Positions 35,480 through 44,330 are shown, counted from the first letter of the stretch. The stretch is 64,000 nucleotides of DNA from Clostridium massiliamazoniense (GCF_001403635.1 NZ_LN879468.1:310001-374000), one strand, 5' to 3'. The notes: generated by a model from the sequence alone, not told the origin. A program made the numbers and translations.

Positions 35480-36706
35480 TTAATGATGTTCTTCCACTTG
35501 TCTTATAAAAGGTTTCTTATGGAATATAACCCAAAGTATTAATGCTAATATAGAAACTATTAAGTACATAACTCCTATATCTACAATTTTGTTTCCAAAG
35601 TTAAGGGTTATAAGAACCATACCGATACTTCCCATGATTGTGTTAGCAAAGCTTATTAAAGATGATGCTGAACCTATATTGTCATCTTGTTGGGCTAACA
35701 TAAGGTTTGTTCCTGGTGGTCTAGTCATGTTACCAAACATCATGGCAGGTATAATACATAGGGCAAATAGATAAGGTGATTCCTTACCTATAAAGATAAG
35801 TAATATACCACTTATAACTAGTATTGCAAAATCAGCTTTTATTATAGAATTACTATGGAATTTTTTAGCTAATCTCATGTAAACCATAGGTCCTAAAACT
35901 AAGAATATAGCAGTACATGCATAGAAATAACTATATACTTGATCGCTTAAGTGGAAACCATTCATATAAATATAAGATGACATAGTTATATAAGCCATCA
36001 TAGGTAATGATTGCATTGAAAATATAAATAATAGTAGTGAAAATCCAGGATTCTTACTAACTATAGCTAATTTTGAAAATATTTGCACTATATTTCCTGT
36101 ACTATGTATTTTTATAGTTTCTTGAAGTAATAGTCCTCCAATTATAGCAATAACACTTACAGCAGTTAATATCCAAAATATACCGTGCCAAGAGGTGTAT
36201 TTTAAAATAAATGCACCTATAATAGGAGCTATAACAGGTGTTGTCATAGCTATAGATTGTACAGTGGCAAGCATGGACACAAGTTTTTTTCCACTATAAA
36301 CATCTTTCATCATAGCTGTTGAAACTGACACTGCAGCACCACTTCCTATGGCTTGTAAAATACGATAAATTATAAGTAGTGGAACAGTAGTAGCAGTAGC
36401 ACATAATATACTTCCTATAGCATAAAGTATCATTCCAATTAATAGAATAGGTTTTCTTCCATACTTATCACTAAGAGGACCCCAAAATAACATTCCTACG
36501 GCATAAAAAATAAAAAAGAATGTAATTGTAAGATTTAGTATAGCCACAGTAGTATGAAAAGTATTTACCATAGAAGGTAATGCAGGCAAATACAAATCAG
36601 TAGACATAGGTACAAAAGCACTTAAAAAACCTATAAAAATTATGAATCCAGTGTTACCTAAAAACTTTTGGCTAATGCTTTGATTTTCTTTTTCTTTAGT
36701 TGTCAT
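35480..36706 (-). CDS. Bcr/CflA family MFS drug exporter, 408 aa
   Basis: Twelve hydrophobic segments with typical Bcr/CflA features: an early STDLYLPALPSM, motif A GPLSDKYGRKPILL, RILQAIGSGAAVSVSTAMMKD with the conserved Asp in segment 4/5, and PGTNLMLAQ later. The family exports bicyclomycin, sulfonamides or chloramphenicol, and in some bacteria peptides or cysteine; the actual substrate here is unknown. AAAAGGAG lies 7 bases before the ATG. It is a single gene convergent with the alcohol dehydrogenase. Confidence 0.9.
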   Translation of the reverse strand: MTTKEKENQSISQKFLGNTGFIIFIGFLSAFVPMSTDLYLPALPSMVNTFHTTVAILNLTITFFFIFYAVGMLFWGPLSDKYGRKPILLIGMILYAIGSILCATATTVPLLIIYRILQAIGSGAAVSVSTAMMKDVYSGKKLVSMLATVQSIAMTTPVIAPIIGAFILKYTSWHGIFWILTAVSVIAIIGGLLLQETIKIHSTGNIVQIFSKLAIVSKNPGFSLLLFIFSMQSLPMMAYITMSSYIYMNGFHLSDQVYSYFYACTAIFLVLGPMVYMRLAKKFHSNSIIKADFAILVISGILLIFIGKESPYLFALCIIPAMMFGNMTRPPGTNLMLAQQDDNIGSASSLISFANTIMGSIGMVLITLNFGNKIVDIGVMYLIVSILALILWVIFHKKPFIRQVEEHH

Positions 36707-37023
36707 TATTTTTCTCCTTTTTGTATTTGTAAAGAAAGACTTAATTCAAAGAGATAATAAAGTGAATTTGGTCTAACTTTTCTAAGAGCATAACGCAGTA
36801 ATACTCCAACTAAAAAGATAGAGCATTGTTATGGTTTGCTATTAGATAAAGTAATCATAATATTACTTTAGTAGTTGTGTCAAATGTAGATAGTTTATGA
36901 ATTTAATAAATTATTCCATGTAAGCCATGAAATACTAGGTTTTTTTTCGTGGTTTTTACACATTATATTATTGTAGTTGAGAGCTCGAAATTACAATAAA
37001 TTATTTAAGGATGGTGCATTAAA
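36707..37023. other. divergent intergenic region
   Basis: 317 bases. A fragment AAGACTTAATTCAAAGAG at about 36736 hints at a decayed dispersed repeat. A small dyad ATTGTAGTT / AATTACAAT (36970-36997) lies 27 bases before the next start codon. No frame is supported. Confidence 0.4.
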
Positions 37024-37212
37024 ATGATGAACAATACTAACTATAAAGCACAAGATTGCATAAACGATGTAAAAACACAATTAAACAAAGCTGAAACAGA
37101 ATTAAACGAAGCAAAAATGAAAGCAGAAAAAACTGAAAACAAAACAGCAATAGAAGATGCTATAAGCTCTTTAAAAAGTGCTTGTGATAGCTTAGATAAA
37201 TTCCAAGACTAA
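37024..37212 (+). CDS. small helical protein, 62 aa
   Basis: I do not recognise it. It is a single long amphipathic helix pattern (AETELNEAKMKAEKTENKTA) with two cysteines, like a coiled-coil peptide. Codon use resembles well-expressed genes (AAC, TTC and ACA common), so it may be abundant. The start is ATG 37024 or 37027; AAGGATGG lies upstream. It is single, with its own strong terminator. Such small coiled-coil proteins include stress and spore proteins, but no motif decides. Confidence 0.65.
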   Translation: MMNNTNYKAQDCINDVKTQLNKAETELNEAKMKAEKTENKTAIEDAISSLKSACDSLDKFQD

Positions 37213-37256
37213 TTAGAGTTAGGAAGTAAATTTAAATATAAGTTAAAATTTTATAT

Positions 37257-37320
37257 AAAAAGTTAAATTGCTTAAGTAGACTATATAGTGAACTTTAACA
37301 ATTTGACTTTTTATTTTTTT
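37257..37320 (+). terminator. hairpin terminator
   Basis: AAAAAGTTAAATTG pairs with CAATTTGACTTTTT (one mismatch) around a loop of about 28 bases, followed by T-runs. Confidence 0.75.
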
Positions 37321-37453
37321 GTTGTAACTTTGGTTACCTCTTTAATTTATAAAATGTTATAAGATATAAGCAAGAACTGAAAAACAAATAAGAAATAAAA
37401 TAAGAAATTTATAGATATAGAATAAATTTAAAGAGAAAGAAGGAGTTTACAAC

Positions 37454-38236
37454 ATGGAAAATAAAGAAAAGAAAATGGATGCAAAAAAAATAGAAGCTTT
37501 AAAAGGATTATTAAAAAAATTAAATGAAGGCGAAATAAGCGAAGATTTAAGAAAAGAAAGCTTAGAAATAGTAAAAAATATAAATCCTTTAGAATTATCT
37601 GTAGCAGAGCAAAGTTTAATTGATGAAGGAATGAATCCAACAGATTTAAGACATTTATGTGATATTCATATGGAAGTTCTTAAGGACGAGCTAGAAAAGT
37701 TAAAATCAAACATTGATAAGGGACATGTTTTATATACACTAGTAGCAGAACACGACGAAATAGTAAAACTTTTAGATAGATTAGAAGAAATAAATAAGGA
37801 AATAAGTAAATTAAATAAGTATGATGAAAATAATAAAATCTTTAATGAATTAGTTGAAGTGGCTAATTTAATAATTGAAGCAGAATTACATCATAAAAGA
37901 GAAGAAGATGTTCTATTTAAAGAATTAGAAGATAGAGAAATAACAGGTCCTACAAGAATAATGAAAATGGAACATGATACTCTAAGAGCAAAGAAAATAG
38001 CTATAAGAGAATTAGGAAATACAGTTAAGTATATAGGATTTGATGATTTCAAAGAAAGATTAGATCAATTAGCAAAAGAATTAATTTATGAATTAAAAGA
38101 TCATATATTCAAAGAAAACTATATTTTATATCCAACAGCTTTAGAAGCTATAGAATCAACTGAAAAATGGAATGAAATGAGAGTAAAATGTGATGAAATA
38201 GGCTATTGTCCATTTACACCACAAGAAAGTTTATAA
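37454..38236 (+). CDS. DUF438 / hemerythrin-like HHE domain protein, 260 aa
   Basis: Residues about 10-80 match DUF438 (LLKKLNEGEISEDLRKE ... GMNPTDLRHLCDIH). Residues about 95-235 are a hemerythrin-type four-helix bundle with metal-ligand patterns: AEHDEI, ELHHKREEDVLF, MEHDTLRAKK and DHIFKENYILYP. Such di-iron proteins bind oxygen or nitric oxide, or sense redox state; in anaerobes they are often stress proteins. The PAS domain that many DUF438 proteins carry at the end is missing. AGAAGGAG lies 10 bases before the start. It ends in a recurrent-type terminator. Confidence 0.88.
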   Translation: MENKEKKMDAKKIEALKGLLKKLNEGEISEDLRKESLEIVKNINPLELSVAEQSLIDEGMNPTDLRHLCDIHMEVLKDELEKLKSNIDKGHVLYTLVAEHDEIVKLLDRLEEINKEISKLNKYDENNKIFNELVEVANLIIEAELHHKREEDVLFKELEDREITGPTRIMKMEHDTLRAKKIAIRELGNTVKYIGFDDFKERLDQLAKELIYELKDHIFKENYILYPTALEAIESTEKWNEMRVKCDEIGYCPFTPQESL

Positions 38237-38240
38237 TAAT

Positions 38241-38282
38241 AAAAATGAGGATGTATCAAATTATAGATACATCCTCATTTTT
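38241..38282. terminator. terminator of the recurrent GGATGTATC type
   Basis: AAAAATGAGGATGTATC pairs perfectly with GATACATCCTCATTTTT around AAATTATA. This copy has a 17-bp stem. It is followed by TTTAGCTATATAG. It lies between convergent genes ending at 38236 and 38311. Confidence 0.9.
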
Positions 38283-38310
38283 ATTTAGCTATATAGATTA
38301 ATTTTACATT

Positions 38311-38946
38311 TTAAAATAATTTTAAAGATGCTTCTAAACCGATATCTAATTTATTACCATTAACGGTAAAGCTATTTATTGATATATTTTTTACAGATTT
38401 AAAGTTTAAAGCTATATTTTGTTCATTAGGATAAACTGTTATAAATTCATTTGATTTTAGTCTATTGAATATAACACTTGCAGGGATTTTTATAAATCCT
38501 ATATTTCCAGATTCATAGTGAATAATTGCCTGACCATTTTCACTTAAACAATTAAAGTTTAATTGAGCTTCTAAAGGTATTCCTCCATATGTAAATTTAA
38601 CATAAAGAGTAACTTTATTGTTATTTATATTGAATTTTAAGCCATTAACAAACTTTTGAACCTCTTGATTATTTTGAATTGCTAATATAGCAAAATCAGT
38701 TAGTTGATCTTCAGTAAGTTCAATATTAGAATTAACTTTTATTTCATTGAGAGAAAGGTCTACTTTATTTGGAAGTAACTTAAGGGCTAATTCTAAGGGA
38801 TTTACCTCTATAGTAGTGTTAATAGAAGTTACAGGAACCTTAGGAGCAAAATATGCTTCATAAGTGAATAATGAACCAAATATAATGATTAAAATGACTA
38901 CTATTGTAGATATAATAACTTTAAAAGCCTTGCTTTTCTTTTTCAT
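38311..38946 (-). CDS. membrane-anchored protein, resembles YpmS/DUF2140, 211 aa
   Basis: One N-terminal hydrophobic helix (residues 9-30), then an extracytoplasmic domain of alternating strands. The order, a region like NPLELALKLLP early and SGNIGFIKIPASVIFNRL late, resembles the YpmS/DUF2140 family, whose function is unknown. The start follows a GAAAGGATTTGAT stretch on the minus strand. It is divergent from the SIMPL gene 96 bases away and shares the big terminator with the DUF438 gene. Family assignment is tentative. Confidence 0.65.
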   Translation of the reverse strand: MKKKSKAFKVIISTIVVILIIIFGSLFTYEAYFAPKVPVTSINTTIEVNPLELALKLLPNKVDLSLNEIKVNSNIELTEDQLTDFAILAIQNNQEVQKFVNGLKFNINNNKVTLYVKFTYGGIPLEAQLNFNCLSENGQAIIHYESGNIGFIKIPASVIFNRLKSNEFITVYPNEQNIALNFKSVKNISINSFTVNGNKLDIGLEASLKLF

Positions 38947-39042
38947 CTAAATCAAATCCTTTCAAAAGAATTATAGTATAATATTAATAATAAATCTAGG
39001 ATATATAGGTTAAATTTTGTGTTATAAAAAAGGGGGAGAACA

Positions 39043-39675
39043 TTGAGAACTATTAATGTTATAGGAAAAGGAAAAATTAAAAAAGAACCGGATAGGGCTA
39101 TTATAAGCTTTCAAAAAATTGCTACTAATAAAGATTATGATAAAGCTATAGAAACTTTAAATTCAACAATAAGAGCTGTGTTGCAAGGAATAAAGAACTT
39201 AGGAATTAATGAAAAGGATGTTAAAACAACAAACTTTCAAATATATGCAGAGAATAAATATGATAATGAATTAAAAGAAAGTATTTTTTCACATTATAAA
39301 GCAGAACAAAAAATAAAAATTGAAGTTCCTAATGAACAAAGAGAAATAAATAAGGTATTAAAATTTTTAAGTGATAGTGATTTTTCAGCAAATATAAGTA
39401 TTGATTTTAAGGTTTCTGATGAGGAAGGTTTGAGGGAAGAAGCTTTAATAAGAGCTATTGAAGATGGAAAGAATAAGGGGAATATAATTGCCAATTCTTT
39501 AAATTTAAAAATATCTTCAGTTAATGAGGTTATTTATAATAATACTTATAATGCTTTTCCTAGAAATCAATATAACAATATAGTATTAGGGAAATCAAAT
39601 AATATGGACTTTAATATAAATCCTAAGGATATAGAAATAGAAGAAAGTGTTACTATAATTTTTAATATAAAATAA
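39043..39675 (+). CDS. SIMPL (DUF541) domain protein, 210 aa
   Basis: The start RTINVIGKGKIKKEPDRAII is the typical SIMPL opening (V-x-G-x-G ... P-D-x-A), and the body has the repeated alpha/beta pattern including REEALIRAIEDGKNKGNIIAN near residue 150. Family members are periplasmic or surface proteins linked to oxidative stress or kinase signalling; this copy lacks a signal peptide, so it is probably cytoplasmic, as in other clostridia. The start is TTG at 39043 after GGGGGAG. It is a single gene, with a perfect-arm terminator. Confidence 0.85.
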   Translation: MRTINVIGKGKIKKEPDRAIISFQKIATNKDYDKAIETLNSTIRAVLQGIKNLGINEKDVKTTNFQIYAENKYDNELKESIFSHYKAEQKIKIEVPNEQREINKVLKFLSDSDFSANISIDFKVSDEEGLREEALIRAIEDGKNKGNIIANSLNLKISSVNEVIYNNTYNAFPRNQYNNIVLGKSNNMDFNINPKDIEIEESVTIIFNIK

Positions 39676-39690
39676 GATAGAAAATAAAAG

Positions 39691-39740
39691 TTTAATCCAA
39701 TTAGGTATAAGATTTAGAACAATACTTAATTGGATTAAAT
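39691..39740. terminator. bidirectional hairpin terminator
   Basis: TTTAATCCAATTA pairs perfectly with TAATTGGATTAAA between convergent genes ending at 39675 and 39744. Confidence 0.8.
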
Positions 39741-39743
39741 TTA

Positions 39744-40355
39744 TTATTTGGAAGAAGTATTTTCAGATGTCTGTGTATTTGAAGGGACATTTGAATTAGC
39801 AGTATTTTTGCTATTTTGAGAGCTTGTATTATCTTTGCTCTCCTGAGAATTACTGTTCTTATTAGAATCAGTAGTGTTATTATTAGTAGTAGAAATACTC
39901 GTTTTTTTAGTAGCATCATTATCAGAAGAACTATTATTTAGAGTATTGCTTGGACTATTTGAAATTTTCTCTACTGGTTGACTTGAATTATCAGTAGTAG
40001 TTTTATTAGAAATAGTATTATTGGTAGCATTGTTACTACTATAATTATTTAATTGCTTTGAACTCTGATTTTGAATTTCTTTTTGAGAATTTCCATTGTT
40101 ATTTTCAGATAAGTTAGAATTATTGGTGTTTTCATTAGAAGAACCATAATTACTATTTTGTGAATCATCATTACTTGAAGAATTTGAATAAGAGTTAGTG
40201 TTAGGCGACTGAGCAGTTGCTACTTGAACACTTTGAGTTTGTGAAGTTTTTGATGAAAAAAAATCACCAGAAAATTTACTATATCCAAAGTGTATAGCTG
40301 CAGAGATACCTATGACTAAAAGACCTGTTATAACTTCTATTATCATTTTTTTCAT
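39744..40355 (-). CDS. membrane-anchored S/N/T-rich low-complexity protein, 203 aa
   Basis: Residues 4-24 form a hydrophobic anchor. The other 175 residues are almost wholly Ser, Asn, Thr and Gln with few charged residues, with no cysteine and no folded domain visible. This would be a flexible extracellular stalk on the cell surface, perhaps glycosylated; no sorting signal (LPxTG) or second domain follows. The start has CAGGAGATG on the minus strand. Low complexity raises the chance of a chance open frame, but the anchor, the ribosome binding site and the terminator support a gene. Confidence 0.65.
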   Translation of the reverse strand: MKKMIIEVITGLLVIGISAAIHFGYSKFSGDFFSSKTSQTQSVQVATAQSPNTNSYSNSSSNDDSQNSNYGSSNENTNNSNLSENNNGNSQKEIQNQSSKQLNNYSSNNATNNTISNKTTTDNSSQPVEKISNSPSNTLNNSSSDNDATKKTSISTTNNNTTDSNKNSNSQESKDNTSSQNSKNTANSNVPSNTQTSENTSSK

Positions 40356-41016
40356 TTGTGTACATCTCCTGAGTCTACTTATATAATAATTTGAGTTTTT
40401 TTGATGAACGAGTGTCTGTAATACTCAAATCTTTTATAAGTTTAAGATAAACAGACGCAAGTCCTTAGATAACTTCCACTAAAATTCAGATAAAGTCAAA
40501 ATCCTATCTAGATTAAGTTTCAGTTTATTTACTATGAATATAATAATTTTTTAACAATATGTCAACTAATTTGAGAAAATTTCAAGAATATTTCAATGCA
40601 TGCAGGAAAATGTAGAGGAAATTAACTTAAAATATGTTTTTAAAGGAAAATAATATATTTTTTTATTAGTGTAGTTTTAAATTAGTTAAATAAGATAAAA
40701 TTCAAAGTAAATCACAAATTAAATAAATTTTATTAACATATACATAAATTTGTTAAATTGGTGCAATACTAGAATAAAGATAAAATGAGACTTAATTCAA
40801 AAATAGTTTTAAGCAGTAATGAATCTTTAGTTTAATTAATCTGAGAGCCAGATAATGGCATTATGTTTATTAAAAACTCATACTGTTGTTAACTGGCTGT
40901 GAGAGAAATAATAAAAGTTTAGATTTAAAGGTTTTGTCTACAACTAAATTTAAGCTTAATCTATTAAGCAGTAGTCTAATTTTACTGTAAGAGAAAAATT
41001 TATATGAGGTGACGAA
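40356..41016. other. intergenic region with full dispersed repeat
   Basis: 661 bases. They contain the full repeat at 40403-40530 and a further fragment ATGAGACTTAATTCAAAAATAG at about 40786. The right part must hold the promoter of the radical SAM gene, whose GAGGTGACGAA ribosome binding site precedes 41017. A minus-strand open frame over 40870-41175 is not believed. Confidence 0.5.
40403..40530 (+). repeat. dispersed repeat, full-length copy, plus orientation
   Basis: Blocks in order: GTGTCTGTAATACTC, AAACAGACGCAAGTCC, TAGATAACTTCCACTAAAAT, then TCAGATAAAGTCAAAA and GATTAAGTTTCAGTTTATT. GTCTGT and ACAGAC can pair as a stem. It aligns with 60819-60943 and 33945-34069. Confidence 0.75.
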
Positions 41017-42396
41017 ATGAAGTCTAATAAAGAAGCTACAAGAGAAAAAATTATTAGTACCATTTGTGACATAATAGAAAAGGACCCAGAGAGCAACATA
41101 GAAGCAATAATAAAAATAGCTAAGACAGTTGTAAGAAATGAATATGATAGAAAGGGTGTAGAAATGGTAGAGCATTTTTACAGAGAAGTTCCATCAATGA
41201 AACCCTTACTTCATAGAATAACAACAGAAATAGACCCTAAAATATTAAGGACATTCTTTAGAAATTTCGTAGCTAATGCTATTTGGAATGGAGGAGAAAA
41301 AAGAGAAAAATTTTATAAAGAGCATGGAGCTCATGTTCCTTTTGCACTTCTTATAAGTCCATCAATGAAATGTAATTTAAGATGTACAGGATGCTATGCA
41401 GCAGATTGGGATAAATCAAAAGGTCTTACTTACGAAGAAGTTGATAGAATTGTAGGGGAAGCTAGAGACTTAGGTATATACTTTATGTTTATACTAGGTG
41501 GAGAACCTTATTTTGTTGATTATATGTGGAAAATATATGAGAAATATAATGATGTTGTATTTCTTACATTTACAAATGGAAGTTTATTTACAGATGAAGT
41601 TGCAGATAAAATAAAAGAATTAAAAAATGTTTACCCAATGTTTTCTTTAGAAGGCTATGAAAAAGAAACAGATGAAAGAAGAGGAGCAGGGGTATATGCT
41701 AAAGTTATGGAAGGAATGGAAAAACTAAAAAGTAGAGGAATTCCTTTTGGAGTATCATCAGCAACTGGTGCTATGAATGTTGATACTGTAATATCAGATG
41801 AATTTATAGATAATTTAATGGATAAAGGTTCATTTATAAATTGGTATTTCATGTTTATGCCAATAGGTGAAAAACCAGATGTCTCATTGATGTTAAACCC
41901 AGAACAAAGACTTAGAATGGGAAAACGTTCAAATGAAATAAGACACACAAAACCATGTTTAACAATCGACTTCTTTAATGATGCACCTCATGTTGGTGGA
42001 TGTATTGCTGGTAGCTATTATTGCCATGTAACAGCATCAGGAGATGTTGAACCATGTGTATTTGCTCATTTTACTGTTGATAATGTAAGAGAAAAGTCAC
42101 TAGGAGAAGTATTCCAAAGCCAATTCTTTAAAGAATTAATGAATAGACAGCCATATAGTGATAATTTACTTAAACCTTGCATGATGATTGATAATACTAA
42201 TGTAGTAAGGGAAATTGTTCAAAAGGTTGGAGCAAGACCAACTGATGAAAGTGCAAGAGCAATGATATATGATGACGAGTTTAAGAAAAAATTAGATAAT
42301 TTATCAGCAGAATTTACACCATATGCTGAGAAAGCTTGGAGAGAATTATATCCAGAAAAATGCGATAAAGTACCAAAGCGTATGGATATGATGTAA
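41017..42396 (+). CDS. radical SAM protein with SPASM-like C-terminus, 459 aa
   Basis: A CxxxCxxC motif (Cys119, Cys123, Cys126 in CNLRCTGC) gives the radical SAM cluster; GGEPY and the barrel continue to about residue 310. Three further cysteines (GGCIAGSYYCHVTASGDVEPC) form the start of a SPASM-type auxiliary cluster, and KPCMM comes later. The N-terminal 100 residues are a helical domain with no known motif, and the C-terminal end is helical. The substrate is unknown; no peptide precursor gene lies next to it. The start follows GAGGTGACGAA. It is a single gene with a strong terminator. Confidence 0.85.
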   Translation: MKSNKEATREKIISTICDIIEKDPESNIEAIIKIAKTVVRNEYDRKGVEMVEHFYREVPSMKPLLHRITTEIDPKILRTFFRNFVANAIWNGGEKREKFYKEHGAHVPFALLISPSMKCNLRCTGCYAADWDKSKGLTYEEVDRIVGEARDLGIYFMFILGGEPYFVDYMWKIYEKYNDVVFLTFTNGSLFTDEVADKIKELKNVYPMFSLEGYEKETDERRGAGVYAKVMEGMEKLKSRGIPFGVSSATGAMNVDTVISDEFIDNLMDKGSFINWYFMFMPIGEKPDVSLMLNPEQRLRMGKRSNEIRHTKPCLTIDFFNDAPHVGGCIAGSYYCHVTASGDVEPCVFAHFTVDNVREKSLGEVFQSQFFKELMNRQPYSDNLLKPCMMIDNTNVVREIVQKVGARPTDESARAMIYDDEFKKKLDNLSAEFTPYAEKAWRELYPEKCDKVPKRMDMM

Positions 42397-42414
42397 GTAT
42401 TTTTAAGTAAAGTT

Positions 42415-42458
42415 ATATCTCTAAATAGAATTTTCTTCTATTTAGAGATATTTTTTTA
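42415..42458 (+). terminator. hairpin terminator
   Basis: ATATCTCTAAATAGAA pairs perfectly with TTCTATTTAGAGATAT around a 5-base loop, followed by T7. Confidence 0.9.
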
Positions 42459-42598
42459 TTTTAAATAATTTAATTTAGTTAAGATATATTTAAGTTTTAT
42501 TTAATTTTGGATAATGGTTCTATGAAAAATAATATTTTAAATTGTAAAATATTAATAGAATATTAAAAATATAAGTTAAAGTGATTAACAAAAAGAGA

Positions 42599-42628
42599 TT
42601 GAAAATGTTATCAAAGTAGTTGTATAAT
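42599..42628 (+). promoter_or_regulatory. sigma-A type promoter
   Basis: TTGAAA (42599-42604), 18 bases, TATAAT (42623-42628). Transcription would begin near 42635, which rules out the upstream TTG start of the next gene. Confidence 0.75.
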
Positions 42629-42668
42629 TTTGGAGGGAGTGAAAATAAAACAAAAGAGGGATAACTTA

Positions 42669-43964
42669 ATGCGAAAATTAAAAATTTCAATAGGGATAAC
42701 ACTTGTAATATTTATTATAAGCTTTATTTGTTCATTTTATTTTCCAATGGCTATATCATCGAAAATTTATAGTAATCCAGTAAAAGTAGACAAACCTATA
42801 GCCTATGGAACAAATAAAGATGAGCCAGGAATACAGGGAGAATCAGCTGTGACAATGGATTTATCTGATAATGAAGTAATTTATTCTAAAGATCCAAATG
42901 CGAAAAGATATCCAGCAAGTTTAACTAAATTAATGACTGCATATCTTTTTGGAACACATGCAAAGCCAACTGATGAAATTCCTTATACTCAATCAGCAGA
43001 AGAACAACCAGAGTTTTCTTTAAGTAAAAACTTTTGGCCTGTAAAGGTAGGAGAAACAATGGAAGCAAAGGATGTTTTAGATGGATTGTTATTATATTCT
43101 GCTAATGATACTGCTTATATGATAGCGGATTATGTTGGTGGAAATAAAGAAAATTTTGCAAAGATGATGAATGAAACAGCTCAAAAATGGGGACTTAAAG
43201 GAACTCATTTTATGAATCCTAATGGTTTAAATAATCCAGATCATTATACAACTGCATATGATATTGCTATAATAGGATCTCATGCTTATTCTATTCCTTG
43301 GGTAAGAGAAACAATGAATACAAAGTATGCAGCTATTCATTTTAATCAAACACCAAATGAAATAATCCATATAGAAAATAGAAATGCTAATTTAGGTAAG
43401 GATGGAAATGTAGGAGGGAAAACAGGATTTACATTTGAAGCAGGACGTTGTTTATTTAATGTAGATGTAAGAAATGGTAAAACTATAGTTGGGGTTATAA
43501 TGAAATCTGGAGAAAATGAAGAAAATCCAGAGATATTTAAAGATATGGATAAAATAATGAATTATAGTTTTAATGCTACACCTGTTATATATGAAAAGGC
43601 AGGTTCAGTAGTAGCAGTTCCAACTCTGAAATATAAATTATTTGGATTCTTTGGACCTAGTGTAGACATAAAGGTTCCATTAAAATTAAATGAAAACATA
43701 ATGTACTATAATAATGGTGAAAATAATGAATATAGTAAACTAGAAGTAGATACTAATAATATTTCAGCTTGGGATGCTGTGAGCAACGGTGTTAAAGTTA
43801 ATTTCAATGAATTAAAATATAATAAAACTTATAACACAACAGCTGGAATAACAGAAGCAAAATTAATAGAAATAAGTATCTTCCCATATATAGCTTTATT
43901 ATCATTTATTATATTAATAGTATTAAGTGCAGTATTCATAGTAAAAAATAAAAAAGTTTCTTAA
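42669..43964 (+). CDS. D-alanyl-D-alanine carboxypeptidase (penicillin-binding protein, DacF/PBP5-like), 431 aa
   Basis: A serine DD-peptidase of the S11 family: SLTK with Ser84 and Lys87, SAN at 144-146, and KTG at 251-253. It trims the last D-Ala from peptidoglycan stem peptides outside the cell. An N-terminal hydrophobic helix (about residues 8-30) acts as signal, and a C-terminal membrane helix (about 403-425) anchors it, unusual compared with the amphipathic anchor of PBP5. The start at 42669 is set by GAGGG 8 bases upstream and by the promoter position. It is a single gene. Confidence 0.92.
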   Translation: MRKLKISIGITLVIFIISFICSFYFPMAISSKIYSNPVKVDKPIAYGTNKDEPGIQGESAVTMDLSDNEVIYSKDPNAKRYPASLTKLMTAYLFGTHAKPTDEIPYTQSAEEQPEFSLSKNFWPVKVGETMEAKDVLDGLLLYSANDTAYMIADYVGGNKENFAKMMNETAQKWGLKGTHFMNPNGLNNPDHYTTAYDIAIIGSHAYSIPWVRETMNTKYAAIHFNQTPNEIIHIENRNANLGKDGNVGGKTGFTFEAGRCLFNVDVRNGKTIVGVIMKSGENEENPEIFKDMDKIMNYSFNATPVIYEKAGSVVAVPTLKYKLFGFFGPSVDIKVPLKLNENIMYYNNGENNEYSKLEVDTNNISAWDAVSNGVKVNFNELKYNKTYNTTAGITEAKLIEISIFPYIALLSFIILIVLSAVFIVKNKKVS

Positions 43965-43977
43965 TTAAAAAATAAGT

Positions 43978-44019
43978 GGATTGTATCAAGAGGGAATAAA
44001 TATCCCTGTGATACAATCC
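43978..44019. terminator. bidirectional hairpin terminator
   Basis: GGATTGTATCA pairs perfectly with TGATACAATCC; the inner AGGGA/TCCCT adds a second stem. It separates convergent genes ending at 43964 and 44029. Confidence 0.85.
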
Positions 44020-44028
44020 TTATTACTT

Positions 44029-44280
44029 TTAAGTATATAATTTAGAAATTTCAGCAATTCCCAATATAAGAAAATCCTCTTTTAAGTAGGCATTGTTATT
44101 CTCTATATAGGTAATTACTCTGTGCATAATATTTCCTGTATATTTTTCATTTTCATATTCTTTAAGGATTAGAATATCTCCTATTTTAAAATCAATATTA
44201 TCATTTCGAACTAAAAATTTTTTTCTTCCAAAATAAATATCATTGAAATCCTTTTCTGATATATTCAATTTATATTCCAT
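44029..44280 (-). CDS. DUF3850 (ASCH-like) protein, 83 aa
   Basis: A small soluble protein with the DUF3850 order: MEYKLNISEKDFNDIYFGRK, then VRNDNIDFKIGDILILKEYEN and YTGNIMHRVITYI, resembling the ASCH/PUA-like RNA-binding fold. Function is unknown; RNA binding is suggested by the fold. Translation start is peculiar: the strong GGAGGTGA lies about 40 bases before the ATG at 44280, but a perfect 13-bp hairpin lies between, leaving only about 8 unpaired bases. An in-frame CTG at the hairpin base could be an alternative start. It is convergent with the carboxypeptidase. Confidence 0.75.
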   Translation of the reverse strand: MEYKLNISEKDFNDIYFGRKKFLVRNDNIDFKIGDILILKEYENEKYTGNIMHRVITYIENNNAYLKEDFLILGIAEISKLYT

Positions 44281-44330
44281 AAGATGCTGTTTAAAATAAT
44301 ATTTTGTTATTTTAAACAGTTCACCTCCTT
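44281..44330 (-). promoter_or_regulatory. ribosome binding site joined to its start codon by a hairpin
   Basis: On the minus strand: AAGGAGGTGAA (44330-44320), arm CTGTTTAAAATAA (44319-44307), 7-base loop, arm TTATTTTAAACAG (44299-44287), then CATCTT and the ATG at 44280. The 13-bp stem is perfect. The same layout occurs at 61891-61940. Confidence 0.75.

Noticed and set aside
40870-41175. Minus-strand frame overlapping the radical SAM start
   Set aside because: Phe/Tyr/Ser-rich shadow product, no ribosome binding site; overlaps the start of a clear gene.
44280-44319. CTG at the base of the hairpin as the real start of the DUF3850 gene
   Set aside because: It is in frame, but CTG starts are rare and the parallel locus at 61891 has an in-frame stop in the same position, so the hairpin-bridged ATG explains both; not fully excluded.
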